Below are positions 33,593 through 43,388 of a DNA stretch of 64,000 nucleotides, in pieces. The translations under genes and the position numbers were made by a program. Numbering within the stretch: the first letter of the stretch is position 1; the number at the start of each line of letters is the position of its first letter. The stretch comes from Xylophilus ampelinus (GTDB lineage Bacteria; Pseudomonadota; Gammaproteobacteria; Burkholderiales; Burkholderiaceae_C), in contig NZ_CABFMN010000080.1 of NCBI RefSeq assembly GCF_901875635.1, positions 18,826-82,825 on the forward strand, read 5' to 3'. The notes below the pieces were generated by a model. The model searched no databases. It was not told the DNA's origin and was given only the letters and a program-made list of their open reading frames with translations.

Positions 33593-34804
33593 TCAAAGAC
33601 CCCGCATAAGCCCTCCGTCGCCGGCGGCTCTTTGTCTCCGAAAGCTACGAGCGATCTCAAGCAGTTGCCGGTCCGCGCCCCGGGGACCGATCAGCGAAAG
33701 ACCGACCGGCACGCCGCCGGCGGTCCACCCCAGTGGCAGGTTGACCTGCGGCAGACCCGCCAGCCCTGCAATACACGTGAGCTCGACGATGCGGTCGCAA
33801 GCCATCGCCATCTCGCCGAGGGTTGCGTTTCGACGAAGAGGCAGCTGAGGTGTGGTTGGCAGGCAGATCACACGCGAGTCGCCAAGCAACTCGTCGAGCC
33901 GCATACGAGCAGCCGCACGTACTGCGTTAGGGGCGACGACGTCGGCGTCGGTCAGACGCGCGGCCAACGCCAGCGTCCGGCCGACTTCAAACGAGAAAGT
34001 CGGATTGACCCGATCGATCCAGTCGGCGAACGTCCGGCCGAACTCAAACGCTTGGAGGATCCGCTGGTTGTTGCACCAAAGAGAAAGGCCTTCAGGTGCG
34101 AGCACCACATCGGACGAGTGCCCGAACGCTCCACGCACCGACTGCACGGCGTCACTTAACGCGCTTCGCACCGCATCGTCGACTACGCCGAACGCGTCCG
34201 TCGCCACCAGTACCTCGTCGATCGTTCCCTGGCCCGGCGCGTCTGGCAGCAAGACATCGCCCAAGGTTGCAAAGCGCGCTGCGTCCGAGGCGAAGAAGCC
34301 GACGGTGTCGAAGGTCGGTGCCTGGGTCATCATGCCGTCGACGGGTATCGAGCCGTGCGTCGGCCGCAAGCCGTACAGCCCCGTGTACGACGAGGGCACA
34401 CGGACCGACCCGCCCGAGTCGGTTCCGAGGGACACATCGACCAACCCGCCTGCCACGGCCGAGGCCGAGCCGCTCGAGGAGCCCCCGGCCACGCGCCCGA
34501 TGGCGCGCGGGTTTACCGGCGTGCCGTGGAAGCGGTTGATGCCAAGCAGGCCCAGCGAGATCTCGTCGGTGACCGTCTTGCCCACCAGCGTCGCCCCGGC
34601 GGCCAGCAGCCGCTCTACAGCCCAGGCGGAACGCCTTGCCGGCGCATGCGTGCGCAGCCAGTCGGGATTGCCGCACCCGGTGACGTGGCCCTGCACGTCG
34701 AAGAGGTCCTTGGCCGCGAAGGTCCAGCCTGCCAGGCTGCCGCTCGCCGCGCCGGGCCGCACCACCCGCGGGCCCGGCACGAAAGCGCCGAGTTCATCGT
34801 TCAT
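33593..34804 (-). CDS. amidase (amidase-signature family)
   Basis: The 403-residue enzyme has the Ser-cisSer-Lys triad of amidase-signature hydrolases: K32 in AAKDLFDV, cis-Ser S109 in GGSSSGS, and the nucleophile S133 in GTDSGGSVRVPS. Length is at the short end for the family. The start MNDELGA at 34804 follows a GAGG at normal spacing; the upstream ATG at 34819 does not. It is the last gene of a leftward unit and begins 12 bases after the Dpp binding-protein gene, so its substrate is likely an amide imported by that transporter. Confidence 0.92.
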   Translation of the reverse strand: MNDELGAFVPGPRVVRPGAASGSLAGWTFAAKDLFDVQGHVTGCGNPDWLRTHAPARRSAWAVERLLAAGATLVGKTVTDEISLGLLGINRFHGTPVNPRAIGRVAGGSSSGSASAVAGGLVDVSLGTDSGGSVRVPSSYTGLYGLRPTHGSIPVDGMMTQAPTFDTVGFFASDAARFATLGDVLLPDAPGQGTIDEVLVATDAFGVVDDAVRSALSDAVQSVRGAFGHSSDVVLAPEGLSLWCNNQRILQAFEFGRTFADWIDRVNPTFSFEVGRTLALAARLTDADVVAPNAVRAAARMRLDELLGDSRVICLPTTPQLPLRRNATLGEMAMACDRIVELTCIAGLAGLPQVNLPLGWTAGGVPVGLSLIGPRGADRQLLEIARSFRRQRAAGDGGLMRGL

Positions 34805-34815
34805 CGACGATCGCC

Positions 34816-36426
34816 TCACTCTTTGTAGAGCTTGCGGAAGTCCGGGTGCGTGTGGAACCAGTATTCGAAGCCCTTCACGTTCGGCTGCATCGCATAGTCG
34901 GCGAAGCGGGTGTAGAGCGGCACGCGCGGCACTTCGGTCATGACCGTGCTGACCATCGAGGTCAGGCTGTCCTTGTAAACCTTGTCGTCCGTAGTGAAGC
35001 GGGCGGTCTCGATCTGCGCGTCAAGTGCTGCATTGGTGTAGTTGGCCGTGTTGAACACGGCATTGTTCTTGCCGTCGAAATTCCAGAAAAAAAAGTACTC
35101 CGGGTAATCGAGCCATCCGTAGAACTCGGCGATGACCATCGGCATCGACTTGCTCGCCATCTGTGCGAACCAGTTGGACCCCGGCACCTTCTCAAGCGTG
35201 AGTTCGACGCCAATCTTCTTGAGCGATTCCTGGATCAGGATGGCAGTAGGCTCGCGTACCGTTGCTTCGCTCAGGTCATACGACAGCGTGGTCTTGAAGC
35301 CGTTGGACATGCCCGCCTCGGCCAGCAGGGCCTTTGCCTTGGCGATGTCGGTGGTGCGGTTGATCGGCACCGGCCAAGTCGGGCCATAGGCTTTGGTCGG
35401 CGCACCGCCCGCCATCAGCACGCCTCGTCCATAGAGCGCCGATGCCAGGATTTCCTTGTAGGGAATCGCATACGAGATGGCCTCGCGGACCTTCGGATTG
35501 TCGAACGGCTTGATCTTGGTGTTCATGTCGATGAAGACCAGGTCGTTCTGCACCGGGACGCCGATCACCTTGACCTTGCCGATCTTCGCCAGGTCGGCGT
35601 AGTCCTTCGGCGGCAGACCGACCGAGATGTCGACGTCGCCCTTCTCGATCAGCGCGCGACGTGTACCGGCCGATGCGATCTGGCGATAGATGACCTTCTT
35701 GAGCTTGGGCATCGATCCGGACTTCCATTCGTCAAAGCGCGCGAACACGGTCTGCTGGCCCGGTGTCCACGACTCGATCTTGTAGGCGCCACCGCCTGCA
35801 TCGTTGCGCTGGACCCATTCGAACGCCCACGGGTCGGTCGGCGTCGCGTGTTTCTTGGCCAGTTCGGAATTGATGATGACCGGCACCGGCACCGCCAGGT
35901 TGGGCATGACTAGCTTGTTCGGCTTGTCGAGCGTGATGCGGAAGGTGTAGTCGTCGACGACCGAGAACTTGGCCGGGTTGTCGAAGGAGCTGGCGGCCAT
36001 CTGCACCGCCGGAAAGCCGCCGGCGGCTACTGCGCGATCGAAGGACCACTTGACGTCCTTGGCGGTGACCTTGGCGCCATCGTGGAACGTCGCGTTCTTG
36101 CGCAGGTAGAAGGTGTAGACCTTGTTGTCGGGGCTGATGTCCCAGCGTTCCGCCAGCTCGGGCGTCACGACCTTGGCGTCGTACGACACGGTGCCGTCGG
36201 CCAGCTTCTTCTCACCATGGCTGACCAGGCGGTCGTACACCTGCCACACAACCATGCGGCTGTGGTCGTTGGCTGTGGGCACCATCGTGTCGAGGCCGTT
36301 CGGGCCTTGCTCGGACACGATGACGAGCGTGTCCTTGGGCGTGGCCGCGAGCGCCGGCGCGGCGAGTACGGCCGTCAACGAGAGACATGCGAGCAGCGGC
36401 GCGCATCGAAAGCGTTGCGTGTTCAT
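34816..36426 (-). CDS. DppA-type (family 5) ABC substrate-binding protein
   Basis: The 536-residue periplasmic protein has a signal peptide (leader then LSLTAVLAAPALAATPK near residue 28) and the family 5 core: DTLVIVSEQGPNGLDTM, ERWDISPDNKVYTFYLRKNATFHDGAKVTAKDVKWSFDRA in pieces, and the C-terminal GFEYWFHTHPDFRKLYKE end. Family 5 proteins bind peptides, nickel, glutathione or small amides. It lies between the two amidase genes, which suggests an amide-containing solute rather than an ordinary dipeptide. Confidence 0.94.
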   Translation of the reverse strand: MNTQRFRCAPLLACLSLTAVLAAPALAATPKDTLVIVSEQGPNGLDTMVPTANDHSRMVVWQVYDRLVSHGEKKLADGTVSYDAKVVTPELAERWDISPDNKVYTFYLRKNATFHDGAKVTAKDVKWSFDRAVAAGGFPAVQMAASSFDNPAKFSVVDDYTFRITLDKPNKLVMPNLAVPVPVIINSELAKKHATPTDPWAFEWVQRNDAGGGAYKIESWTPGQQTVFARFDEWKSGSMPKLKKVIYRQIASAGTRRALIEKGDVDISVGLPPKDYADLAKIGKVKVIGVPVQNDLVFIDMNTKIKPFDNPKVREAISYAIPYKEILASALYGRGVLMAGGAPTKAYGPTWPVPINRTTDIAKAKALLAEAGMSNGFKTTLSYDLSEATVREPTAILIQESLKKIGVELTLEKVPGSNWFAQMASKSMPMVIAEFYGWLDYPEYFFFWNFDGKNNAVFNTANYTNAALDAQIETARFTTDDKVYKDSLTSMVSTVMTEVPRVPLYTRFADYAMQPNVKGFEYWFHTHPDFRKLYKE

Positions 36427-36477
36427 GAGATTTCCTTTTGAGATGGGGGGACGAGAAAATTTCGGAGCTGTGTCGGG

Positions 36478-37944
36478 TCAGAGTCCGAGCCGGTCCAGCA
36501 GGGCCGGCCACTTGTGCGCCCAGGGGCGGGCCTGCTCGAAGGCGCCCGATGCAGCAAGCACGGTGCGGTCGTCGAGGTGTCGGCCGATGATCTGCATTCC
36601 GACCGGCAAGCCGTCCTTCGTGAACCCCGCCGGGATGCTGGCCGCGGGCTGGCCCGTGAGATTGGCCGGGAAGGTGAAGCACAACCAGTTGGCGTTATGG
36701 CCCATGCGGCCTTCGATGATCTCGGGACCCTGCATGTGGACCGGAAACGGCGGCACGGCGAGCGTCGGCGTGATCAACAGGTCGTAGTTCGCCATGAAAC
36801 GCCACATCCTGTTGCAGAGCATCTTGCGCGCCGTGTGGGCGTTGGTGAACTCCTCGCCGGTCCAAGGCTTCATGACTAGGTCGACCAGATGCGGCGAGAT
36901 TTCGTGCTCGCGGCCCTTGATCAATTCGCGCATGCCCTTCAAGTCGGTATCGGCCGCGACCAGCGTCCAGAAGTGGCCGCCCATCTCGGAGCCCCAGCCG
37001 GGATTGGCGCGCTCCACGGTGCAGCCCAGTTCCTTTTCGAACACCTGCACGGCTTCGCTCACCACACGCCGCACCTCGGGGTCGACCGCCGCGTAGCCCC
37101 AGTCCTCGCTGTACGCGATGCGCAGGCCCTTGACGCTGCCCTTGACCGCTTCGACGTAGTCGAAGTCGGCGGCCGGGATCGAATAGCGGTCACGGGGATC
37201 GGGGCCGGCGATGACGCTCAGCATCAGCGCCGAGTCGGTCACGGTGCGGCTCATTGGGCCGATGTGCTCGAGCGTTTCCCAGCTCGACACGCCTGGATAG
37301 CGCTCGTCGCGGCAGCCTGGGTACAACGCCACGCGCCCCATGGATGCCTTTATGCCGTACAGACCGCAATGCGCCGAAGGAATGCGCACCGACCCGCCGC
37401 CGTCGCTGCCGATCGCAAACGGTGCGACGCCCGATGCCACCGATGCGCCCGAGCCCGCACTCGATCCGCCGGAGGTCATCGCCAGGTCCCACGGGTTGCG
37501 CGTGGTCTCGAACACCGGGTTGTGGCCGACGCCGCTGTATCCGAACTCCGGAACGTTCGTCTTGCCAATGATCACGGCGCCCGCGGCCTTGAGCCGCTCG
37601 ACCACGATGTCGTCTTCATCGGGCACGAACTCCTCGTAGAGCTTCGAGCCCATCACGGTCTTGATGTCCTTGGTCGCGACCAGGTCCTTGATGCCGATCG
37701 GTACGCCGGCCAGCACGCCCAGCGGTTCGCCCGAAGCGATCTTGCGGTCGACCTCTTTCGCGGCCGCGCGCGCCACGTCGGGCGTCGGCGTGCAGAAGGC
37801 GTGAATGTGCGGCTCGAGCACGTCCATGCGGCGCAGCACCGCGTCGGTGACTTCGATCGCCGAGAACTTTTTGTCCCTGATGTGGGCCGCGATGGTGACG
37901 GCGTCCATCCTGCAGATCTCGTTATCGGTGGTTTGGCTGGACAT
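36478..37944 (-). CDS. amidase (amidase-signature family)
   Basis: The 488-residue enzyme has K86 (GIKDLVATK), cis-Ser near S161 (TSGGSSAGSG) and nucleophile S185 in GSDGGGSVRIPS, so the full amidase triad. Its length and the AHCGLYGIKAS segment are closer to aryl- or acyl-amidases than the second, shorter amidase at 33593-34804. The two paralogues flank the binding-protein gene, and may hydrolyse successive amide bonds. Start ATG at 37944 is 35 bases below the Dpp ATPase gene. Confidence 0.94.
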   Translation of the reverse strand: MSSQTTDNEICRMDAVTIAAHIRDKKFSAIEVTDAVLRRMDVLEPHIHAFCTPTPDVARAAAKEVDRKIASGEPLGVLAGVPIGIKDLVATKDIKTVMGSKLYEEFVPDEDDIVVERLKAAGAVIIGKTNVPEFGYSGVGHNPVFETTRNPWDLAMTSGGSSAGSGASVASGVAPFAIGSDGGGSVRIPSAHCGLYGIKASMGRVALYPGCRDERYPGVSSWETLEHIGPMSRTVTDSALMLSVIAGPDPRDRYSIPAADFDYVEAVKGSVKGLRIAYSEDWGYAAVDPEVRRVVSEAVQVFEKELGCTVERANPGWGSEMGGHFWTLVAADTDLKGMRELIKGREHEISPHLVDLVMKPWTGEEFTNAHTARKMLCNRMWRFMANYDLLITPTLAVPPFPVHMQGPEIIEGRMGHNANWLCFTFPANLTGQPAASIPAGFTKDGLPVGMQIIGRHLDDRTVLAASGAFEQARPWAHKWPALLDRLGL

Positions 37945-37979
37945 TGGTGCTCCTGATGTCGGGTCGAAATTGAGGTGGT

Positions 37980-39020
37980 TCAGGCGAAGTGGCATGCCGC
38001 CTGGTGGGCCGGAGCGACCGCGCGCAGCGCGGGCGACGCCGTGATGCAGCGATCGGTGCCCTGGGGGCAACGGCCATAGAAGCGGCAGCGGTTGGGATCT
38101 GGGTTGACCGGGCTGGTCGGGCTCCCCTCCAGGCGCAGGCGCTGTTCGCCTCGCCTGGCTGGATCGGGAATGGCCGCGACGAGCGCCTGCGTGTAAGGAT
38201 GTTTGGGCGAGGTGAAAAGCGATTCAGCCGTTGCCACCTCCACCACCCGTCCGAGATACATCACGACGATGCGCTCGCACAGCAGGCGCACCACGTTAAG
38301 GTCGTGCGACACGAAGAGGTAGCTCATGCCCAGGCGGTCGCGCAAGTCGGCCAGCAGCCGAAGGATGACGGCCTGGACCGACACGTCGAGCGCCGAAGTC
38401 GGCTCGTCAAGGATCAGCAAGGAAGGCTCGACTGCGATGGCGCGCGCAATGCCGACGCGCGCGCGTTGTCCGCCCGAGAGCTGATGCGGATAGCGCGTGA
38501 CCAGTTCGGCCGGAAGGCCCACCAGTTCGGCCGCGTGATACACGCGGCGCGCAAGCTCGGGCGCATCCTTGATGCCGAGCAGCCGGCGCAGCGGGTCGGC
38601 GATCGAATCGAACACGCGGAACGTCGGGTTGAGGCTCTCGGTCGGATCCTGGAACACCACCTGGATGCGGGCGCGTTCGGGCGAGCGCACGAAGCGCTCG
38701 GCGGTCATGGCCGAGAGATTCTGACCGTCGAACGTGATGTGTCCCGAACTCGGATCGATGAGCCTCGCGAGCAAGCGCGCGAGCGTCGACTTGCCGCAAC
38801 CCGATTCACCGACCAGTCCGACGCACTCGCTGCTGGAAATGCTCAACTGCACGTCGTCGACCGCGTGCAGCATCGCGCCCTTGCGGCGCGGACCGACCGG
38901 GTAGAGCTTGAAGAGCTTGTTGGCCGACAGCAACGGTAAGCTCGTCGGCGCAGAGGCAGACGCACGATCCAGGGTGTTGGACGGCAGGACATTCGTGGGC
39001 AACATCGGGCTCGGCTTCAC
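37980..39020 (-). CDS. DppF-type oligopeptide ABC transporter ATPase
   Basis: The 346-residue ATPase has Walker A GESGCGKSTLA near residue 76, signature LSGGQRARVGIARA, Walker B LLILDEPTSALD, and the C-terminal oligo_HPY region with the cysteines CRFYGRCPQGTDRC, an iron-sulfur-like motif usual in OppD/F. It is the second of two ATPases and overlaps the first by four bases. It powers uptake through the DppB/DppC channel. Confidence 0.95.
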   Translation of the reverse strand: MKPSPMLPTNVLPSNTLDRASASAPTSLPLLSANKLFKLYPVGPRRKGAMLHAVDDVQLSISSSECVGLVGESGCGKSTLARLLARLIDPSSGHITFDGQNLSAMTAERFVRSPERARIQVVFQDPTESLNPTFRVFDSIADPLRRLLGIKDAPELARRVYHAAELVGLPAELVTRYPHQLSGGQRARVGIARAIAVEPSLLILDEPTSALDVSVQAVILRLLADLRDRLGMSYLFVSHDLNVVRLLCERIVVMYLGRVVEVATAESLFTSPKHPYTQALVAAIPDPARRGEQRLRLEGSPTSPVNPDPNRCRFYGRCPQGTDRCITASPALRAVAPAHQAACHFA

Positions 39021-40045
39021 AATGGGTTCCTGCAGCGCACCAGGTGATCGGCCAACATCTGCGTCCAGGGCAGCGGCGGCTCATCGCACACCGGCAGTGC
39101 GCGCTCGCAGCGGTGGCGAAAACGACAGACCGACAGCTCGCCGCGCAGGTCGGGCAACTGCCCCGGGATCGAGGTGAGCGACGCCACCGACGAGCGCGGC
39201 GTCGGCGTTGCGGCTAGCAGTTGCCGCGTGTAGGGATGAGCCGGCTCGCGCAGCAGGACCTCGGTCGGTGCGAACTCGACCACATGGCCGGCGTGCATCA
39301 CCGCGATGCGATCGCAGTACTCGCCGGCAAGCCCGAGATCGTGCGTGATCAGCAGCGTCGACATGCGCGTGCTGCGGCTCAGGTCGCGGATCAGGTCCAT
39401 GATCACCGCCTGCGTGGTCACGTCCAGTCCCGTGGTTGGCTCGTCGGCGATCAGCATCGAAGGCGAACAGGCCAGAGCCATCGCGATCATCACGCGTTGG
39501 CACATACCGCCGGACAACTCGAACGGATAGGCGTCGAAGCGGCGTTCGGGATCGGGAATACGAACCCGCTCCAGGGCCTGGATGGCATGGCGCCGCAGCT
39601 CATCGCTGCGGATGGCCGCATGGCGCCGCAGCACGTCTTCGATTTGCAGGCCGACCTTGCGGATCGGATTGAGCGCCGTGCGCGGGCTCTGGAAGATCAT
39701 GGCCAGTTCACGGCCGCGGATCTCGCCCAGTTCTGCCTCGGTGGTCTTCAGGAGCTCGGTGCCACCGAAACGGATGCTGCCGCTCTCGATGCGCGCCGCC
39801 GGATCGTGCAGGCCCATCACCGTGTATGCCATCACTGACTTGCCAGAACCACTTTCGCCAACGACACCGACGATCTCGCCGCGCTGCACGGTGAGCGAGA
39901 CATCCTCCAGCGCCTTGACCGTGCCATGGCGCGTCTTGAAATTGAGCGACAGCGCCTCAACGAACAGGTGCGCAGGGGCGCCGACGGATGTTGCACTGCC
40001 CCCTGTGGCGAGCACATCGAGCGGGTGCAAGGGAAAGGCACTCAT
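39017..40045 (-). CDS. DppD-type oligopeptide ABC transporter ATPase
   Basis: The 342-residue ATPase carries Walker A GESGSGKSVMA near residue 62, signature LSGGMCQRVMIAMA, Walker B MLIADEPTTGLD, and the C-terminal cysteine motif (CRFRHRCERALPVC). The sequence FQSPRTALNPI is the family Q-loop. It pairs with the downstream ATPase. The start at 40045 overlaps the permease stop by four bases. Confidence 0.95.
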   Translation of the reverse strand: MSAFPLHPLDVLATGGSATSVGAPAHLFVEALSLNFKTRHGTVKALEDVSLTVQRGEIVGVVGESGSGKSVMAYTVMGLHDPAARIESGSIRFGGTELLKTTEAELGEIRGRELAMIFQSPRTALNPIRKVGLQIEDVLRRHAAIRSDELRRHAIQALERVRIPDPERRFDAYPFELSGGMCQRVMIAMALACSPSMLIADEPTTGLDVTTQAVIMDLIRDLSRSTRMSTLLITHDLGLAGEYCDRIAVMHAGHVVEFAPTEVLLREPAHPYTRQLLAATPTPRSSVASLTSIPGQLPDLRGELSVCRFRHRCERALPVCDEPPLPWTQMLADHLVRCRNPL

Positions 40046-40959
40046 GTGCGCCTCCGCGGATCGAGCAGGTCGCGCAACCCGTCGCCCAGCAGGTTGAAGC
40101 AGAAGACGGCCAGCACCAGCGCAGCGCCCGGAAACATGAAGGTCCACCACTCGCCCGAGATGATGTTGCTGGCGCCCTCGGACACCATGATTCCCCATTC
40201 GGGTGTCGGTGCCCTCACACCAAGGCCGATGTAAGAGAGACCCGCGGCGTTCAGGATGGCCCATCCCATGTTGAGCGAGGCTTGCACCATCATCGGCGGG
40301 AGGATGTTGGGCACGATGTGATGGACCAGCACCTGCACCGGTGTGTTGCCGCCCATGCGCGCCGCTTCGACGTAGCCCAGTTCGCGCCGGATGTTGACCT
40401 CTCCACGCGCGAAGCGATAGTAGAAAGGCAGGTTGATGATCATCGTGGCGATGACGATGTTCAGCACGTTGTTGCCCAGCGCGGCAACGATGCCCATCGC
40501 CAGCACGAACAGCGGAAAGGCCATGATCGTGTCCATGACGCGCCCGAGCACGCGCTCGAGCCAGCCGCCGAAGTAGCCACCCATGGCACCGAGCGCCAGG
40601 CCCACGACGAACGACAAGGCTACGGCCGATACCGCCATGCCGAGGTCGAGCCGGGTCGCCACGATCACACGGCTCAGGATGTCGCGCCCAAGGGCATCGG
40701 TGCCGAACCAATGCGCCCAAGACGGCGGCACCAGCCGCGCGGTGCCGTCGGTGGCCAGCGGGTCGTAGGGCGCGATCAACGACCCGAAGATCGCCAGCAC
40801 GACGAGCAACACCAAGATGACGACGGCCACCAGCGTGAGCTTGTTCTGTGCGAAGGCATAGCGCAGGTTCTGGGCGAACGTGCGCAGCGCGTTCGATGCA
40901 GGGACGCCCGCGTTGAGCAGGGCCGGATCGATGGGTTTGCTTGCGTCCATCGTTTTCAT
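40042..40959 (-). CDS. DppC-type ABC transporter permease
   Basis: The 305-residue permease has an N-terminal cytoplasmic lead, a first membrane segment (LTLVAVVILVLLVVLAIFGSL, residues about 40-60), the periplasmic HWFGTDALGRDILSR loop that marks DppC/OppC, and the coupling loop YVEAARMGGNTPVQVLVHHIVP. The ATG at 40959 overlaps the DppB stop (ATGA); an in-frame ATG three codons later is an alternative with better Shine-Dalgarno spacing. Confidence 0.94.
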   Translation of the reverse strand: MKTMDASKPIDPALLNAGVPASNALRTFAQNLRYAFAQNKLTLVAVVILVLLVVLAIFGSLIAPYDPLATDGTARLVPPSWAHWFGTDALGRDILSRVIVATRLDLGMAVSAVALSFVVGLALGAMGGYFGGWLERVLGRVMDTIMAFPLFVLAMGIVAALGNNVLNIVIATMIINLPFYYRFARGEVNIRRELGYVEAARMGGNTPVQVLVHHIVPNILPPMMVQASLNMGWAILNAAGLSYIGLGVRAPTPEWGIMVSEGASNIISGEWWTFMFPGAALVLAVFCFNLLGDGLRDLLDPRRRT

Positions 40960-41969
40960 CCTTCGAAGCGCACGCGCGGGTCGATCAGCGTGCTGGCCAC
41001 GTCGACCGTCAGATTGAGCAGGGTATAGAGCAGCGCCATCATCAGGACAAAGCCCTGCACGGCGGCATAGTCCGATGCCAGCACGGCGGACACCGCGTAG
41101 GCACCGATGCCTTGCCAGCCGAACACCTGCTCGATCAGCACGTTCGAACCCAGCAGAAAGCTGAACACCATGCCCAGGATGTTGGCGACTGGCAGCAACG
41201 CATTGCGGAACGCGTAGGTCATGAGGATGGTGCGGCCGCGCAAGCCGCCTGCGCGTGCGGTGCGCGTGAAGTCGGCACCGAGCGCCGCCAGCATCGATGC
41301 GCGCGTGATGCGTGCGATTGGCGCGAGCGCGAAGAGCCCGAGCGAGATCGATGGCAGGATGAGTTGCGCAGCCGATGCCTTGAACACATCGAAATCACCG
41401 GCGACCAAGCTGTCGATTAGGTAGGAACCGGTGACGCGCGTCGGCGGCGAGTACAGCATTTCATCGAGCCGACCCACGGGCTGCGGCGACCAGCCGAGCA
41501 GGAAGTAGAAGACGAACAGCAACAAAAGTCCGATGAAGAAGGTCGGGAAGGCCGAGCTCACGGTGATCGTGCCGCGGCAAAAGTGATCGATCGCCGAATC
41601 CGGCCGGGTTGCGGCGACGAGACCCATGGGGATCGCGATGCCGACTGCGAAGATCAACGCGCACAGCGTGAGCTCCATCGATGCGGGCAGACGCGTCGTG
41701 AGGTCGACGAGCACAGGCTGACCGGTGGTCAGGGACGTTCCAAGGTCGCCGTGCGCAAGGTCGCCGACGTACTTGAAGAACTGCTCCGGCAAGCTCTTGT
41801 CGAGGCCCAGTGACGCGCGTATCTGGGCGATCGACTCTGCGTTGGCGGCCGGGCCAGCGAAGTAAGCGGCCGGGTCGCCTGGCAAGGCGTGGGAAAGCAG
41901 GAACGTGATGACCACGATGCCGATGAAGCTCGGCACGGTTCCCAGGATTCGCTTCAATACAAATGACAT
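40956..41969 (-). CDS. DppB-type ABC transporter permease
   Basis: The 337-residue permease begins MSFVLKRILGTVPSFIGIVVITF, the standard DppB start; longer frames upstream are not supported. It continues with the periplasmic HALPGDPAAYFAG loop and the coupling region RTARAGGLRGRTILMTYAFRNAL. It is first in the leftward unit dppB-dppC-dppD-dppF-amidase-dppA-amidase, and faces the GlcG-like gene across a 153-base gap that must carry both promoters. Confidence 0.94.
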   Translation of the reverse strand: MSFVLKRILGTVPSFIGIVVITFLLSHALPGDPAAYFAGPAANAESIAQIRASLGLDKSLPEQFFKYVGDLAHGDLGTSLTTGQPVLVDLTTRLPASMELTLCALIFAVGIAIPMGLVAATRPDSAIDHFCRGTITVSSAFPTFFIGLLLLFVFYFLLGWSPQPVGRLDEMLYSPPTRVTGSYLIDSLVAGDFDVFKASAAQLILPSISLGLFALAPIARITRASMLAALGADFTRTARAGGLRGRTILMTYAFRNALLPVANILGMVFSFLLGSNVLIEQVFGWQGIGAYAVSAVLASDYAAVQGFVLMMALLYTLLNLTVDVASTLIDPRVRFEG

Positions 41970-42122
41970 GCAATCGGGGTTGCAAGCTGTGTGCCAGGGA
42001 TTCCGGCAGAAATCGCACCTACGTGATGCAAAAGCAAGTGACTTGATCCAAAATGATGCCTGTCGTACATCGTGCTTCATGTGCCCTGCACGATTTCAAT
42101 CAAACGGAAAGGACGAGATCCC

Positions 42123-42608
42123 ATGGACGCAGACGTTATCGAGTCACGGTCATTGACCTTCAGCGGCGCGCATCGTGTGTTGCTGGCGTCCATCGCTCAT
42201 GCGCAGGCCATCGGGCAGCCGATGTGCATCTCGGTGGTCGACGCTGGCGGCAACTTGCTCGCCTTTGCGCGAATGGACGGCTCCAAGGCTCTGAGCATCC
42301 ACTCGTCGGCCGCCAAGGCGGTCACCGCGGCGATGTCCGCCACACCGACGGGCGGCGCGCATGCCGATGTCGAACTGCAGATCGCGATGGCGTCGGACTT
42401 GAAATGGACCAATCTCATCGGCGGACTGCCGATCCGGGTCGACGGTTTCGTCATCGGCGCGGTGGCCGCAGGCTCTGGCACCGGCACTCAGGACCTGGCC
42501 GTCGCGCGCGCCGGTGCGGCCGCGCTTCCGGGTGCCGACATGTTCGACAGCTTCGTGCCGATGGGTGTGGAAGATACGGGGATCATTCGCGGACAGGCCA
42601 TTGGATAA
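42123..42608 (+). CDS. GlcG/HbpS family protein (DUF336)
   Basis: The 161-residue protein is a GlcG/HbpS-type domain throughout: ISVVDAGGNLLAFARMDGSKALSI and HSSAAKAVTAAMSATPTGG, then GGLPIRVDGFVIGAVAAGSGTGTQD. The family is found next to glycolate, haem-sensing or ring-opening pathways and often acts as a small cofactor-binding or accessory enzyme subunit; its chemistry is poorly known. Start at 42123 follows AAAGGA. It is divergent from the dppB gene and 9 bases upstream of the regulator, so it belongs to the same regulatory unit. Confidence 0.88.
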   Translation: MDADVIESRSLTFSGAHRVLLASIAHAQAIGQPMCISVVDAGGNLLAFARMDGSKALSIHSSAAKAVTAAMSATPTGGAHADVELQIAMASDLKWTNLIGGLPIRVDGFVIGAVAAGSGTGTQDLAVARAGAAALPGADMFDSFVPMGVEDTGIIRGQAIG

Positions 42609-42617
42609 TCCCCCGCC

Positions 42618-43355
42618 ATGAAAGCGAACCGCATCGACAACAAGAAGACCGGCATGGCATTGGCCAAATCACCCGCGCGTTCCTCCGTTGAGGCCGCCAG
42701 AGCCCCGGCCAGAAAGAAGTCCATGACGCCCTCGCCGCGCGTCGGCCCCCGATCTGCGACGAGCGCAAAGCCCGCCGAGACGCCGGCGCGCCGCGATGAC
42801 CTGCAGATCGGCGGCCGCTTGCGGCATGCGCGCCTTCTCGCCGGCGTCCTCATGCGTGAGCTCGCCGACAAGGTCGGCTGCACCGAGAGCACGGTTTCGA
42901 AGATCGAGAGCGGTCGCGTGGTGCCGTCGCTGCCCATGCTGCAGCGTCTGGTCGAAGCGTTGGGTCGCGATCTTGCGTCCTTCTTCGGCTCGGACCCCAA
43001 CTCACCAGCATTGGTGATGCGGGCCGGGCAAAGGCCATTGACGGACACCGATCCGATCCGGCCTGGCGTCGGCATTCAGTACGAGCGACTGGTGCCCTTC
43101 GGGGCCGGCAATCTGCTCGAAGGCAACATCCATGTCATCGAGCCCGACGCGAAGAAGCACGATCCCATCACGCACCAGGGCGAAACGCTGGGCTATCTGC
43201 TGGAAGGCCAGCTTGAAGTGACCGTGGAGAAGACGGTCTACCTGCTGGCCGAGGGCGACTCGTTCTTCTTCAAGAACCATTTAACGAACAGCTACCGCAA
43301 CCTGAGTGGCAAACGGGCGCGGGTGCTATGGGTCAACACGCCACAAGTGCACTAG
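42618..43355 (+). CDS. XRE-family regulator with C-terminal cupin domain
   Basis: The 245-residue protein has a disordered basic head (1-60), an XRE helix-turn-helix at about 62-118 (IGGRLRHARLLAGVLMRELADK, TESTVSKIESGRVVPSLPMLQ), and a cupin_2 sensor at about 165-240 (HDPITHQGETLGYLLEGQLEVTV in pieces, then EGDSFFFKN). Such regulators control amine, amide and amino-acid uptake genes. With the GlcG-like gene it is divergent from the amidase/Dpp unit, and I infer that it controls that unit in response to the imported amide or its product. Confidence 0.92.
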   Translation: MKANRIDNKKTGMALAKSPARSSVEAARAPARKKSMTPSPRVGPRSATSAKPAETPARRDDLQIGGRLRHARLLAGVLMRELADKVGCTESTVSKIESGRVVPSLPMLQRLVEALGRDLASFFGSDPNSPALVMRAGQRPLTDTDPIRPGVGIQYERLVPFGAGNLLEGNIHVIEPDAKKHDPITHQGETLGYLLEGQLEVTVEKTVYLLAEGDSFFFKNHLTNSYRNLSGKRARVLWVNTPQVH

Positions 43356-43388
43356 CACTCGGGGAGCGCGTCCGGCTTCGACGCACGA

